NCBI GenBank assembly: GCA_963920705.1 | Contig: OY987240.1 | Span: 8,225,676 to 8,289,675 of the forward strand | Reading direction: 5' to 3' | DNA from: Odiellus spinosus | Taxonomy: Eukaryota > Arthropoda > Arachnida > Opiliones > Phalangiidae | Length of the DNA stretch: 64,000 nucleotides | Part shown: one piece after another, positions 1-11,712 of the stretch | Position numbering within the stretch: position 1 is the stretch's first letter | Layout: every line of letters begins with the position of its first letter | The notes under the pieces: generated by a model | What the model was told of the DNA's origin: nothing | Databases searched by the model: none | What the model saw: the letters and a program-made list of their open reading frames with translations, nothing else | Translations under genes and position numbers: made by a program

Positions 1-125
1 GTGACTTTCATATTTCTTTCACTGTGAATTTATAATTTCTGTCCCTTCACGGGTTTGAAATTCTTACCTATAAATGCACTTTTTTGAAGTGCGAAGCAAA
101 ACAACGTTTTTGTATAATTTGTGTT
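1..125. repeat. Diverged fragment of the palindromic MITE arm family
   Basis: It carries the same landmarks as the arms at 11513-11712 and 33348-33543: 'tgtcccttcacgggtttga', then a 'gtgcgaagcaa' block, then 'tttttgtataat'. It is cut by the window start and is much more diverged than the other two copies. Confidence 0.6.
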
Positions 126-154
126 TGCTTTTGGAAAAATTAAACACTAGTAGT

Positions 155-267
155 CACAATTAATGTCTCTTCTCCTTCAATTTGGCGCTACAAGCGCCTT
201 TCAATTCCGTCACAATTAATGTCTCATCTTCATCAATTTGGCGCTACAAGCGCCTTTCAATGACGTC
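155..267. repeat. Two-copy tandem repeat of about 56 bp
   Basis: Two adjacent units begin 'cacaattaatgtctc' at 155 and 211, and each contains the small hairpin 'ggcgctacaagcgcc'. They are nearly identical apart from a few bases in the middle and at the end. Confidence 0.7.
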
Positions 268-269
268 AC

Positions 270-1616
270 GTTTTATTTTTTATTTGTTTGAGGGCTAATG
301 GTGCAGGGTTAACTGGTTGCATTAGCGGCTGCTTTTGGCGATCAAGTATACTTTTCAATGACGTAATGAGTGCTAGAGAAAGATGGCCGAATACACTCAA
401 GTTTTGAAGAGCTTCTGTTGACGTCATCGTCGTCATAACCTTCCTAAAAGGACCTTGGGCATATAGAATGCAACTAATAAAATATAATAATAGAACGATT
501 TATTGTCTAACAATTCATTACAGATACGGCAAAATATAATGATACCAATGAATCACAAATGTTAAGTAATTTTTTCAACTAGTTCGCGCCCAAAAGTTTG
601 AAATTTCTGGTTCAGTCAGTTCATAAGAACTGGTTCCAAAGTTTCAAACGCCATCTATCGCTCATAGACAGCACTACTTTATGTTACCGTAGCATGAACA
701 GGCCTCCTTTCCTGTTGTCTGGTCAAAAAATGTGACCTATAGACTTTGACATCACTTTCCCCTTAATGGCGCTACTCCGTCTATAGATACTCTAATAAAA
801 ACTAAACAGTAAGTCAATTAGTTTTTTATGAAAACACTACAAATAATTTAAATTTTCCGCCGAGTTTTATTATAAAATTATCAATTTAACACGCCTGTTT
901 CAGAGTCCATTTTACTAAGACATTTTGTAAGTCTCACCGCTATATATCATGGGGCTATTGTGAAATACCCAAGTTTAAGTACCCTGCTCGCTGCATTTTA
1001 TAATGATGATATAAAAAATTGTTCAGCCCACTTAAAAATTCAGCCTTGCAATAATAACAACGCGTAGAATGCTAGACACCATCTTATCTCTTTAAACCAG
1101 CGCATATTTGTTTATAGTTCTTGCCTTTTGCTCTATTACTTCTTTATAATTAAACATTATAGATCGTTATTCAGCCAATCTTTGCAGCGCGTAAGAAGCT
1201 AGAAACCCATCTATCTCTTATTTACGCGTTTCTTAGAGATAGAGGGGAGCCTTACTAGTTACCCTATTCCGTCTTTCTCGGTCTTTCAAGCTTTATCACG
1301 CTATTGTTATCTCGGTCTTTGTATTTAACTACAGAATGTTAAGAGTCCTTCAGTCAAACTAGCCTTTTTTTTTCACTCTTTTACCTTTGTCTCTATTGCA
1401 TCTTTCTAATTGAGACAATCTATTATATCCTAGTTCAACCATCGTTGCAGCGCGTAAAAAACTACAATACCTCTATCTCTTAACTATGCGTTTCTTACAA
1501 ATAGACTTAGAGTACCTCTATTCGGGCTGGCCCATTTATTTATGTATCTCTCTAATGCAAACTCTCAATGAAACGCCGTCTTTCGCGGTGCTTGAACGTT
1601 ATCTATACCTTTTATC
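270..1616. other. Non-coding DNA with diverged repeats
   Basis: I see no gene here. Diverged copies of one sequence recur around 1180-1240 and 1445-1510, sharing 'gcagcgcgtaa' and 'ctctatctctta' blocks. A weaker relative lies near 1060-1100. Open frames in this stretch are short and look random. Confidence 0.5.
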
Positions 1617-1630
1617 TGTCTTAGTATTCA

Positions 1631-2063
1631 CCCCCTCCCCCCCACCTGTCCGTGCGCAGGGTGGGGGTAGTGTTCCATCCTTGTCGTGGTGAGGGGGCCC
1701 GAGTTCTAGGATCCGTCCTAGTTCCGCGAATTGGAACACGGCCGTCTCGCCCACACCCGGCCGACTCGCGGGACCCGTCCTGGGCCCTGGCAGCTCCCTC
1801 TGCCTTTGAGTCGGTCTTGTTGGGTCACGGTTACATTACGGAGGCCGTATGGCACTGCTGTGTGGGTTCTGGTCGCCAAGCCTCCTCACGTGTGTGCGGG
1901 AGCACTGGTCTGGGGTTCTTCGGTTCCCGCTGTTTGACCTTGTTACCCGTTCCGGGCACGGTTTCGCGTGCGGCACTTTAGGGACAAATGATGCAGCCGC
2001 ACGGATTGGCGGGGGTGTTGTGTGCTACCCAGCTCGGTGCACCCCCTTAACAATCAAAACTGA
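1631..2063 (+). mobile_element. SINE-like retroposon, copy 1
   Basis: This is a GC-rich 433-bp insertion in AT-rich DNA, flanked by a perfect 14-bp target duplication, tgtcttagtattca, at 1617-1630 and 2064-2077. The second copy at 14368-14826 has its own, different, perfect duplication, so both were inserted by a target-primed or similar retroposition mechanism. The 5' end is a C tract. Near 1665-1705 there are weak matches to RNA polymerase III A and B boxes ('gggggtagtg' and 'gagttctagg'). The 3' end is 'aacaatcaaaac'. I do not recognise the family. Open frames inside it are shared by chance between copies and are not genes. The orientation rests on the weak box matches. Confidence 0.75.
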
Positions 2064-2077
2064 TGTCTTAGTATTCA

Positions 2078-2302
2078 ACATTAGATAAGTATAGAGTACC
2101 CCCGCGATCCTAACATATTTTTCTCTCTCGAATGCAAACTCTCAATGAAATGGACTCGCGGTCGGACGAAGAAGAAGAAGAAGACGAAAACCTCAGTTAT
2201 CATTGACAAAAAAGATTCCACCTCATAAGACAAATCTCCATAGACTTTTCTAATGAAATTTTGAGACACCTATAAATAAAACAGGTCAGCTGGCCTGTTT
2301 TT
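2078..2302. other. Non-coding flank with a GAA run and a near-palindrome
   Basis: A short GAA microsatellite lies at about 2168-2184. The near-palindrome 'acaggtcagctggcctgt' sits at 2281-2298, just outside the left end of the large inverted repeat. No gene is visible. Confidence 0.5.
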
Positions 2303-2705
2303 AATAATATTGAATCGCATCGACAAAAAATGAGCATGGAAAGCGAAACAATTCTTTAAAGCAAGAGAAGATAATTCAGGAGACCAGAAGTATGTGGCCG
2401 TTTATTTAACATTCTAAATCTTTATTTTTTATTATACTTAAGTTAGACGTGCTTTAGATACAGACTTCAATAATTGGCCAACTACTTAATAGCAACGTTA
2501 TTACGTCGTAGTAATGACGAAGCTATTGGATCTAAAGCACATCCTAGTCGCAAAACTCAAGAATTTTAAAAAATAGACTAGAGATTGAGAACGTTAAACT
2601 ATAAATTTCATGTGTATTCGAGCACTTGGCAGGATATGAAGTCCAACTCTATGATATTTAATCCCTAGAACTTTCATTGTGAAATGTTTTTACAGTGACT
2701 TAATA

Positions 2706-4143
2706 TATTATATCAAAAATGTCTTTGCGAACAAAGACCCAGAAGGACATGTTATGGCCTTGAATGTCTGAAGTGACAGATATTTAATTTTCTTTTAAAA
2801 CATTAAATTTAAATACAATTAAATTTTCTTTTAAAACATGAAATTTAAATACAATTAGATTTTCTTTTAAAACGAAATTTAAATATAATCACAATCTGGC
2901 ACGATTTAGAGTTTCAAATTTCAATACAACTGATTTTATTCACTCGGAAATATTTAAGAAAAACATAACAGACGATTTTCTCCCATTGACGCTTAACATT
3001 AAATTTCGCTTAATTATTTTTCAGGGAAAACGTGTATTGAACTGTTATTTTTCAGTATAACGCGAGTCCACTTTATGTTTTCTTAGTTTAACCCGAATTT
3101 CCACGACTCGCGATTGAACGGATCGTTAAAAATACTCGCCGGTTTATTGGAATGGGTATATGATAAAGGGAAATGTGTTTTTTAAAGCCCGTTTAAAGTC
3201 ACCTTCTTTTCTAGCTTAGCAGACGACGCAAACCATAACAATTTGTACTTTCAAAGTTATATTGCGCGCGCAAGCGGAGAGAATTTCAAAGCGACGAATT
3301 TTAGAGCGGATAAGCTTTTTAAATAAATTGTAATACTTTCATTTTTCTTTTCATTAAAACCGTACAATTAAAATGATGATTTCCATAAGGGACCACTAAT
3401 TAGTTATTAGGAGTTATAAAAAAACATCCATGAATTAGGTTTGTTCGTTTGCAACCCAAGTTAAAAATTAAAATATGGTGAATTTTTATTCCCTTTAAAT
3501 TCCTTGTATAAGCATCGGTAAGCTAACATGAACGAATTGCCTCGACTAAAGTCGAGGAGTTGTAATAAAACATTATCCATGGATTAGGTTTGTTCGTTTG
3601 CAACCTAGATTAAAAATTAAAATATGGGGAATTTTTTTCCCTTTAAATTCCTTGATAAGCATTCATAAGCTAACATGAACGAGAACGAATTGCCTCGACT
3701 AAAGTCGAAGAGTTATAATAAAGCATTATCCATAGAAAACATTATCCATAGAAAACATTATCCAATTAAGGTATGAGATCAGATCATAGAACTTTGAGTC
3801 TATGCCTAAAGCCAAAGCTAAATTAAGTATATTTTTCTATCGAAATTTAATGTTAAGCGTCAATGGGAGAAAATCGTCTGTTATGTTTTTCTTAAATATT
3901 TCCGAGTGAATAAAATCAGTTGTATTGAAATTTGAAACTCTAAATCGTGCCAGATTGTGATTATATTTAAATTTCGTTTTAAAAGAAAATCTAATTGTAT
4001 TTAAATTTCATGTTTTAAAAGAAAATTTAATTGTATTTAAATTTAATGTTTTAAAAGAAAATTAAATATCTGTCACTTCAGACATTCAAGGCCATAACAT
4101 GTCCTTCTGGGTCTTTGTTCGCAAAGACATTTTTGATATAATA
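2706..4143. mobile_element. DNA element with near-perfect 300-bp terminal inverted repeats
   Basis: The left end, 2706-3007 (starting 'tattatatcaaaaatgtct'), is matched in reverse complement by 3839-4143, and every stretch I compared was identical. The 830-bp interior has no useful open frame but holds a tandem duplication of about 150 bp (3409-3560 and 3561-3730) and three 'cattatccat' units near 3730-3765. Such long clean inverted ends suggest recent insertion or gene conversion between arms. I cannot assign a superfamily and see no clear target duplication. Confidence 0.75.
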
Positions 4144-4189
4144 TCTGTCACTTCAGTCTAACACGAAAGTGTTAACTTCTATATTAAAA

Positions 4190-6740
4190 AGTGATTCAGT
4201 CAAATCTCTACATTTTTACCATTGCCCTTTAAACCCAATTAAAATTAATTTTTTCATAATTTTTGATGTTAATAGCTGCGGCAGCCGCACTTGATTCAGT
4301 CAAATCTCTACATTTTTACCATTGCCCTTTAATCCCAATTAAAAAAAATTTTTACATTATTTTTGATGTTAATAGCTGGGGCAGCCTCACTTGATTCAGT
4401 CAGATCTCTACATTTTTACCATTGCCCTTTAATCCCAATTAAAATTAATTTTTACATTATTTTTGATGTTAATAGCTGGGGGAGCCTCACTTGATTCAGT
4501 CAAATCTCTACATTTTTACCATTGCCCTTTAATCCCAATTAAAATTAATTTTTACATTATTTTTGATGTTAATAGCTGGGGCAGACGCACTTGATTCAGT
4601 CAAATCCCTACATTTTTACCAGTGCCTCTTAATCCCAATTAAAATTAATTTTTTCATTATTTTTGATGTTAACAGCTGGGGCAGCCGCACTTGATTCAGT
4701 CAGATCTCTACATTTTTACCATTGCCCTTTAAACCCAATTAAAATTAATTATTTCACAATTTTTGATGTTAATAGCTGGGGCAGCCTCACTTGATTCAGT
4801 CAAATTTCTACATTTTTACCAGTGCCCTTTAATCCCAATTAAAATTTATTTTTTCATTATTTTTGATGTTAATAGCTGGGGCAGCCGCACTTGATTCAGT
4901 CAGATCTCTACATTTTTACCATTGCCCTTTAAACCCAATTAAAATTAATTATTTCATTATTTTTGATGTTAACAGCTGGGGCAGCCGCACTTGATTCAGT
5001 CAGATCTCTACATTTTTACCATTGCCCTTTAAACCCAATTAAAATTAATTATTTCACAATTTTTGATGTTAATAGCTGGGGCAGCCTCACTTGATTCAGT
5101 CAAATTTCTACATTTTTACCAGTGCCCTTTAATCCCAATTAAAATTTATTTTTTCATTATTTTTGATGTTAATAGCTGGGGCAGCCGCACTTGATTCAGT
5201 CAAATCTCTACATTTTTACCATTGCCCTTTAATCCCAATTAAAATTAATTTTTTCCTTATTTTTGATGTTAATAGCTGGGGCAGCCGCACTTGATTCAGT
5301 CAAATCTCTACATTTTTACCATTGCCCTTTAATCCCAATTAAAAAAAAAATTTACATTATTTTTGATGTTAATAGCTGGGGGAGCCGCACTTGATTCAGT
5401 CAGATCTCTACATTTTTACCATTGCCCTTTAATCCCAATTAAAATTAATTTTTACATTATTTTTGATGTTAATAGCTGGGGCAGACGCACTTGATTCAGT
5501 CAAATCCCTACATTTTTACCAGTGCCTCTTAATCCCAATTAAAATTAATTTTTTCATTATTTTTGATGTTAACAGCTGGGGCAGCCGCACTTGATTCAGT
5601 CAGATCTCTACATTTTTACCATTGCCCTTTAAACCCAATTAAAATTAATTATTTCACAATTTTTGATGTTAATAGCTGGGGCAGCCTCACTTGATTCAGT
5701 CAAATTTCTACATTTTTACCAGTGCCCTTTAATCCCAATTAAAATTTATTTTTTCATTATTTTTGATGTTAATAGCTGGGGCAGCCTCACTTGATTCAGT
5801 CAAACCTCTACATTTTTACCAGTGCCCTTTAATCCCAATTAAAATTAATTTTTACATTATTTTTGATGTTAATAGCTGGGGCAGCCGCACTTGATTCAGT
5901 CAAATCTCTACATTTTTACCATTGCCCTTTAATCCCAATTAAAATTAATTTTTTCCTTATTTTTGATGTTAATAGCTGGGGCAGCCGCACTTGATTCAGT
6001 CAAATCTCTACATTTTTACCATTGCCCTTTAATCCCAATTAAAATTAATTTTTACATTTTTTTGATGTTAATAGCTGGGGCAGCCGCACTTGATTTAGTC
6101 AAATTTCTACATTTTTACCATTGCCCTTTAAACCTAATTAAACTAAATTTTTTCATAATTTTTGATGTTAATAGCTGCGGCAGCCGCACTTGATTTAGTC
6201 AAATTTCTACATTTTTACCATTGCCCTTTAAACCCAATTAAAATTAATTTTTTCATAATTTTTATGTTAATAGCTGGGGCAGCCTCACTTGATTCAGTCA
6301 GATCTCTACATTTTCCCCATTGCCCTTTAAACCCAATTAAAATTAATTTTTTCATCAATTTTGATGTTAATACCTCCGACAGCCGCAGCGAAATCATTAT
6401 ATTTTCCCCATTGCCCTTTAAACCAAATTTAAATTAAATTTTTCATCAATTTTGATGTTAATACCTCCGACAGCCGCAGTGAAATCTTTATATTTTCCCC
6501 ATTGCCCTTTAAACCAAATTTAAATTAATTATTTCAGCAATTTTGATGTTAATACCTCCGACAGCCGCAATGAAATCTTTATATTTTCCCCATTGCCCTT
6601 TAAACCAAATTTAAATTAATTATTTCAGCAATTTTGATGTTAATACCTCCGACAGCCGCAGCGAAATCTTTATATTTTCCCCATTGCCCTTTAAACCAAA
6701 TTCCAATTAATTTTTTCATTATTTTTGATGTTAATACCTT
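4190..6740. repeat. 100-bp satellite array with shortened monomers at one end
   Basis: 'ttgattcagtcaaatctcta' recurs every 100 bp (4291, 4391, 4491 and onward) for about 22 units. From about 6360 the last units drop the 'ttgattcagtc' block and become about 88-90 bp long, with 'taatacctccgacagccgca'. Some variant monomers recur 900 bp apart (4571 and 5471), which points to a higher-order unit of nine monomers. Open frames of 60-100 codons here are repeat artefacts. Confidence 0.95.
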
Positions 6741-6825
6741 CCTTATTGCCGTTCGGAATGGCAAGTCGTTCGGAATTTCACTCATTTTTAAAAAGGAGAG
6801 TACTTTTAAGGCGGAGAAATTGAAA

Positions 6826-7345
6826 ATTAATGTTATTCTATGGGATTTAGATTTTTTGCAAGAGACTTACCTTTCAGATTTATTTTCTAATGCTTCCAAA
6901 TATTTTACAGGCTTTATTTTAAGACTAATTTCATAATTTTATACCGATTAGTTTGGTCACAGTCTATAAACGGCAAAAATATGAAGAAGGAGAAATTAAG
7001 TCATTAGAGTTCAATACCCATAGCCTCCAAATCAAGCGCGCGCGCTCGTGCTCGTGATTTTAAAAAGCCATATAAAACCTAAGCCTAATTTGTCAAATTA
7101 GGCTTAGGTTTTTGGCGAATCTATTTCTCCGCCTTAATTTTTCGTCCGTTTTCATAAATAGATTGTGGGCCAACTAATCGGTGTAAAATTATGAAATTAG
7201 TCTTAAAATAAAGCTTGAAACTTAATTCATACCACACGGAAAATCCAAGTCTGAAAAATATCCGAAAGTATTAGAAAATAAATCTGAAAGGTAAGCCACT
7301 TTCAAAAAACCAAATCCCATAGAATAACATTACGAATTTGGCCAT
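6826..7345. repeat. Inverted repeat with central hairpin
   Basis: 6826-6952 is matched in reverse complement by about 7165-7345, which carries a short extra block. Both arms contain 'gttattctatgggattt', 'cagatttattttctaat' and 'gactaatttcataatttta'. A third 'aatgttattctatggga' occurs at about 7549. This is probably part of a further nested foldback-like element. Confidence 0.7.
7075..7111. repeat. Perfect hairpin, 17-bp stem and 3-nt loop
   Basis: 'aaacctaagcctaattt' is followed by 'gtc' and then its exact reverse complement. It lies at the centre of the inverted repeat at 6826-7345. Confidence 0.85.
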
Positions 7346-8640
7346 GCGCGAAACCAGCTAAGTACCAAAAAAAGGGTCAACTTCAGAATTAATTTTAAAA
7401 TACTTAGACTTAATATTTTTAAATGAAACTTGAAAAGTTCAACATTCGAACCTTGCTCTACCATTTAAAAGTGATTATATCTGTAACAAATAATTCCTCT
7501 TTTAGTTCTGTCAATCACTGGACTTGTCCTCGAAAGAGTCGATTTTAATGTTATTCTATGGGAGAATGGAGCGTTTTGATTGGCTAGAGACTGAATTTTT
7601 TAGGAAATCAAAATAGCATTACAGATGATGATGGGCCCAATACATAGAACCCTACCGGGTTCTAAGAATTAAATTGGCCACATTTCTAGGTAATGCGATA
7701 TATATTCAATCGCCTCGCTTTATTCGAGTACTCTACCCAAAAGATCGTGAGAAACAGGTCTCTTATCACCGAAATATGGGTGAGAAACGATTGCCTAAAC
7801 AATCAAAGACGTCACCATTGCACAATCGAGAGGGTTCGCCACAATTTTAAACGCTAACGTAAACCACCCATTGGTACGGTGCATCTGTGAGTACTGAATC
7901 TGCAAATCTCGTTTATATAGGCCGAGAAGAGATGTATTAATAAAGTTAAAAAATCAAATGATAAGAAAATCATGTCAACTTTTTAATTACGGTGAATTAG
8001 GGTGAATATAATGGGATACTCATGATATGACATAATAGTCAAAATTAGACGGCTGAAGAGGGCTACCCTAGTAAAAGAACCCAATAAATGCAATTTTCCG
8101 TTAACGATAAAAAATGCCATTTAAAAAAGCTTATCAACTGTTTAATAAAATCAATTTAAAGCCAATTAATAAAGCTCGGCTAGTTATATGTTTTACCCTT
8201 TTCGTCACCCATACAGGCATCTGTCTCTCTATTAACTCGAATTCGATGGATATTCCTTATCATTCTACTGTTTAAGAAATAAAATTTTGTTTACCATTTT
8301 GAAGCAATTAATAAAGCTCGGCTAAGCTTATGATTTCACCCTTTTGTAACCCATTCAGGCACCTTACTTTCTATTACTTAACAACATTACTTAATCAACA
8401 TTTCATTATTGAAATCTGTGTTTAACTAGAGATACTCTTGTACCTGATCGAAGTCTTATCAAATTTTTTCAAAAGTACCTTTGTCTGTATTAATTCGAAT
8501 TCAGTGGACGGTGGGAAGAGGGAAACGACGACGACGATTTCAGTTATCAAGCACCGCGGGTCCATTGGAAAAGACATTACGGTTTCTGATGAAATTCGAG
8601 TTTAGATAAAGGGATAAACACGAACGTGTTTATCCTAATA

Positions 8641-8992
8641 CCTTATTTAAAGACAGTCTCTTTATACTTTTTGTTATTATATTATATTATTTTCTTAAAA
8701 ACTCCAAACAGGTTGAGATTATAGACTGATTTTTCTTATAATTCATTGAATTCAATTATATTCTGAGATTAATCAGAGTATTGACTGAACAATTTGGGGA
8801 GGGACACGTATATTGGTTGTCCCCACCTGGTTTAATTGAGGGGGGACAATGTCCCCCTGTCCCCACCCGTTCCGCCGCCACTGGACTCCTTCCTACGGTT
8901 TATTTTGCTCAATTTATAATGTCTTTTCTTTCTCAAAAGCAATAATTTTTTTTTAAACTAGCAACCTAATTTTTACGGACGACGCCATTTAT
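8641..8992 (-). mobile_element. Spacer with a possible hAT-type terminus
   Basis: This is the loop of the large inverted repeat. On the minus strand, the segment ending near 8883 starts 'cagtggcggcggaacggg' and runs into a GTCCCC-rich stretch. A CAGTGGCGG start is common for hAT elements. I found no matching second end, so this is at best a fragment. Confidence 0.35.
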
Positions 8993-9093
8993 TAGGATAA
9001 ACACGTTCGTGTTTATCCCTTTATCTGAACTCGAATTTCATCAGAAACCGTAATGTCTTTTCCAATGGACCCGCGGCGCTTGATAACTGAAAG

Positions 9094-9117
9094 CGTCGTC
9101 GTCGTCGTCGTCGTCGT
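9094..9117. repeat. CGT trinucleotide microsatellite
   Basis: About eight CGT units lie in the right arm. The left arm has only four matching units near 8525-8537, so this run has changed length since the arms formed. The fragment at 32880-33070 has four. Confidence 0.9.
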
Positions 9118-10577
9118 TTCCCTCTTCCCACCGTCCACTGAATTCGAATTAATACAGACAAAGGTACTTTTGAAAAAATTTGATAAGACTTCGATCAGGT
9201 ACAAGAGTATCTCTAGTTAAACACAGATTTCAATAATGAAATGTTGATTAAGTATACGAAGTAATAGAAAGTAAGGTACCTGAATGGGTTACAAAAGGGT
9301 GAAATCTTAAGCTTAGCCGAGCTTTACTAATTGCTTCAAAATGAATAAACGAAAATTTTATTTCTTAAACAGTAGAATGATAAGGAATATCCATCGAATT
9401 CGAGTTAATAGAAAGTAAGGCGCCTGAATGGGTTACAAAAGGGTGAAATCATAAGCTTAGCCGAGCTTTATTAATTGCTTCAAAATGGTAAACAAAATTT
9501 TATTTCTTAAACAGTAGAATGATAATGAATATCCATCGAATTCGAGTTAATAGAGAGACAGATGAATGTATGGGTGACGAAAAGGGTAAAACATATAACT
9601 AGCCGAGCTTTATTAATTGGCTTTAAATTGATAAACAAAAATTGATTTTATTAAACAGTTGATAAGTTTTTTTTAATGGCATTTTTTATCGTTAACGGAA
9701 AATTGCATTTATTGGGTTCTTTTACTAGGGTAACCCTCTTCAGCCGTCTAATTTTGACTATTATGTCATATCATGAGTATCCCATTATATTCACCCTAAT
9801 TCACCGTAATTAAAAAGTTGGAATGATTTTCTTATCATTTGATTTTTTAACTTTAATAATATATCTCTTCTCGGCCTATATAAACGAGATTTGCATATTC
9901 AGTACTCACAGATGCACTGTACCAATGCGTGGTTTACGTTAGCGTTTAAAATTGTGGGGAGCCCTCTCGTTTGTGCAATGGTGACGTCTTCGATTGTTTA
10001 GGCAATCGTTTCTCACCTATATTTCGGTGATAAGAGACTCATTTCTCACGATCTTTTGGGTAGAGTACTCGAATAAACCGAAGCGATTGAATGTAAATCG
10101 CCTTGCCTAGAAATGTGGCCAATATAATATAGTAAGTCACTGTAAAAACATTTCACTATGAGAGTTCTAGGGATTAAATATCACTCGAGTTGGACTTCAT
10201 ATCCTGCCAAGTGCTCGATTACACGTGAAATTTATAGTTTAACGTTTTCAATCTCTACTTTATTTTTTAAAATACTTGAGTTTTGCGACTAGGATGTGCT
10301 TTAGATCCAATAGCTTCGTCATTACAACTACGTAATAACGTTGCTATTAAGTAGTTGACCAATTATTGAAGTCTGTATCTAAATCACGTCTAACTCAATT
10401 ATAATAAAAAATAAAGATTTAGAATTTTAAATAGGATATACGAAACGGAAATTGATGTCGGCGAGTTAAATAAACGGCCACATACTTCTGGCCTCCAGAA
10501 TTATGTTCTCATGCTGCTTTAAAGAATTGTTTCGCTTTCCATGCTCATTTTTTGTCGATGCGATTCAATATTATAAA

Positions 10578-11060
10578 TTTAATCTCTAGCTCGGTCTAGC
10601 CCGTCCCTCTTGTAATATTTTAGGTAAGGCTAGGTTAGTTAATCCCTCGACCTCCCCCGTCCATCTGGTAATCTTTAAGGTGAGGTTAGGTTAGTTAATC
10701 CCTCTAATTAGCCAATCCTTCCAACTAGTTAATCCTTAGCTCGGGCTATTTGTAATATTTTAGGTAAGGCTAGGTTAGGTTAGTTAATTCCTCGAATTAG
10801 CCCATCGTTCCAACTAGTTAATCCCTCGGGTTACCCATTCCATCAAGTAATCTTTAAGGTTAAATTAGGTTAATTAAACACTGGAAATAGCCCATCCCTC
10901 CAACTAGGTAATCCCTACAACTCGGGCTAACCCGTTCCTCTTGTAGTATTTTAGGTAAGATTAGTTTAGGTTAGTTAATCAATTGAACTAGCCCATCCCT
11001 GTTTTACAACTTAGGTAAGGTTAGGTTAGTTAATCTCTGCCTTTCGAGATTTGTACCAGG
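10578..11060. repeat. Degenerate repeat field with TTAGG-like motifs
   Basis: Irregular units of about 55-65 bp recur, with 'taggtaaggctaggttag', 'ttaatccctcg' and 'cccatccctccaacta'. TTAGG words occur but never as a clean (TTAGG)n run, so this is not an interstitial telomere array. Confidence 0.7.
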
Positions 11061-11089
11061 GTCTCAATTACGAATAGATTGAAGCCTCA

Positions 11090-11190
11090 ATTAAACGCTT
11101 TAATTTTTATTCAGCATTAGTAAGAATTAAAGTTCAATAAACCTATAAAGCAAAATAGTGAAATGTGGAAAAGGTGTATATTTTTGGAGA
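11090..11190 (-). repeat. Flank block shared with 33896-33990
   Basis: The reverse complement of this block resembles 33896-33990 ('caccttttccacatttcact' and 'ttaattcttact'). Both blocks lie beside a palindromic MITE copy, so the mobile or duplicated unit is probably longer than the palindrome itself. Confidence 0.65.
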
Positions 11191-11203
11191 AAAAAGGACA
11201 GAA

Positions 11204-11712
11204 ATTATACAAAAAAGAGGTTGCTTCGCACCCTTAAAAAAACTCTTTATCTAACTCGAATCAAACCCGTGAAGGGACAGAAATTATTTGTTAGAGAAAG
11301 AGCAATTTCATATCTTTAAAATTATAGTTAGTAGATTTAGTCTACTACTTCAAAGATTTTATTACTATTATATATTTTCCAAAAAACGGATAAAGACGAC
11401 CTAGTTAACCATCCTCTCCCATTGATGTTTATTTTAAATTCTATCAGTATCACTAATAAAATTAGCTAAAGATGGAGTTCCTTTAATGTATATATATATT
11501 TATCATTAGTCCTAGGTCGTCTTTATCCGTTTTTTGGAAAATATATAATAGTAATAAAATCTTTGAAGTAGTAGACTAAATCTACTAACTATAATTTTAA
11601 AGATATGAAATTGCTCTTTCTCTAACAAATAATTTCTGTCCCTTCACGGGTTTGATTCGAGTTAGATAAAGAGTTTTTTTAAGGGTGCGAAGCAACCTCT
11701 TTTTTGTATAAT
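11204..11712. mobile_element. Palindromic MITE, copy 1, with perfect arms of about 200 bp
   Basis: The left arm 11204-11404 and right arm 11512-11712 are reverse complements with no mismatch in the parts I compared. The loop is 107 bp. Ends are 'attatacaaaaaagaggttg' and its complement. The copy at 33081-33543 has arms that have diverged noticeably, so this copy is younger or has been homogenised. There is no coding capacity. Confidence 0.85.

Larger units (their letters stand above)
2303..10577. mobile_element. Giant inverted-repeat (foldback-type) structure with nested insertion
   Basis: The left arm is 2303-2710 plus 7662-8640 and the right arm is 8993-10577, read in inverse order. Outer ends share 'aatattgaatcgc' and its complement. 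The arms meet around a 352-bp spacer, and both inner ends carry 'gataaacacgaacgtgttta' or its near-complement. The arms contain internal tandem units of about 145 bp (two on the left near 8150-8400, three on the right near 9240-9610). Long inverted arms with internal tandem units are typical of Foldback/Galileo-type DNA transposons, but no transposase is visible, so the family is an inference. The left arm is interrupted by about 5 kb of other DNA (2711-7661); the right arm is continuous there (10110-10140), which gives the order of events. Confidence 0.75.

Noticed and set aside
1652-1981. 109-codon frame starting MRRVGVVFHP, with a similar 141-codon frame at 14389-14814
   Set aside because: Both lie within the SINE-like element and are shared because the DNA is shared. 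Other frames overlap them, and the sequence has no protein signature.
5963-6437. Frames of 76-91 codons rich in repeats such as LHFYHCPL
   Set aside because: Read-outs of the 100-bp satellite; the frame is lost as soon as monomer length changes.
10578-11060. Interstitial telomere (TTAGG)n
   Set aside because: TTAGG words are scattered in units of about 55-65 bp; no run of perfect repeats is present.
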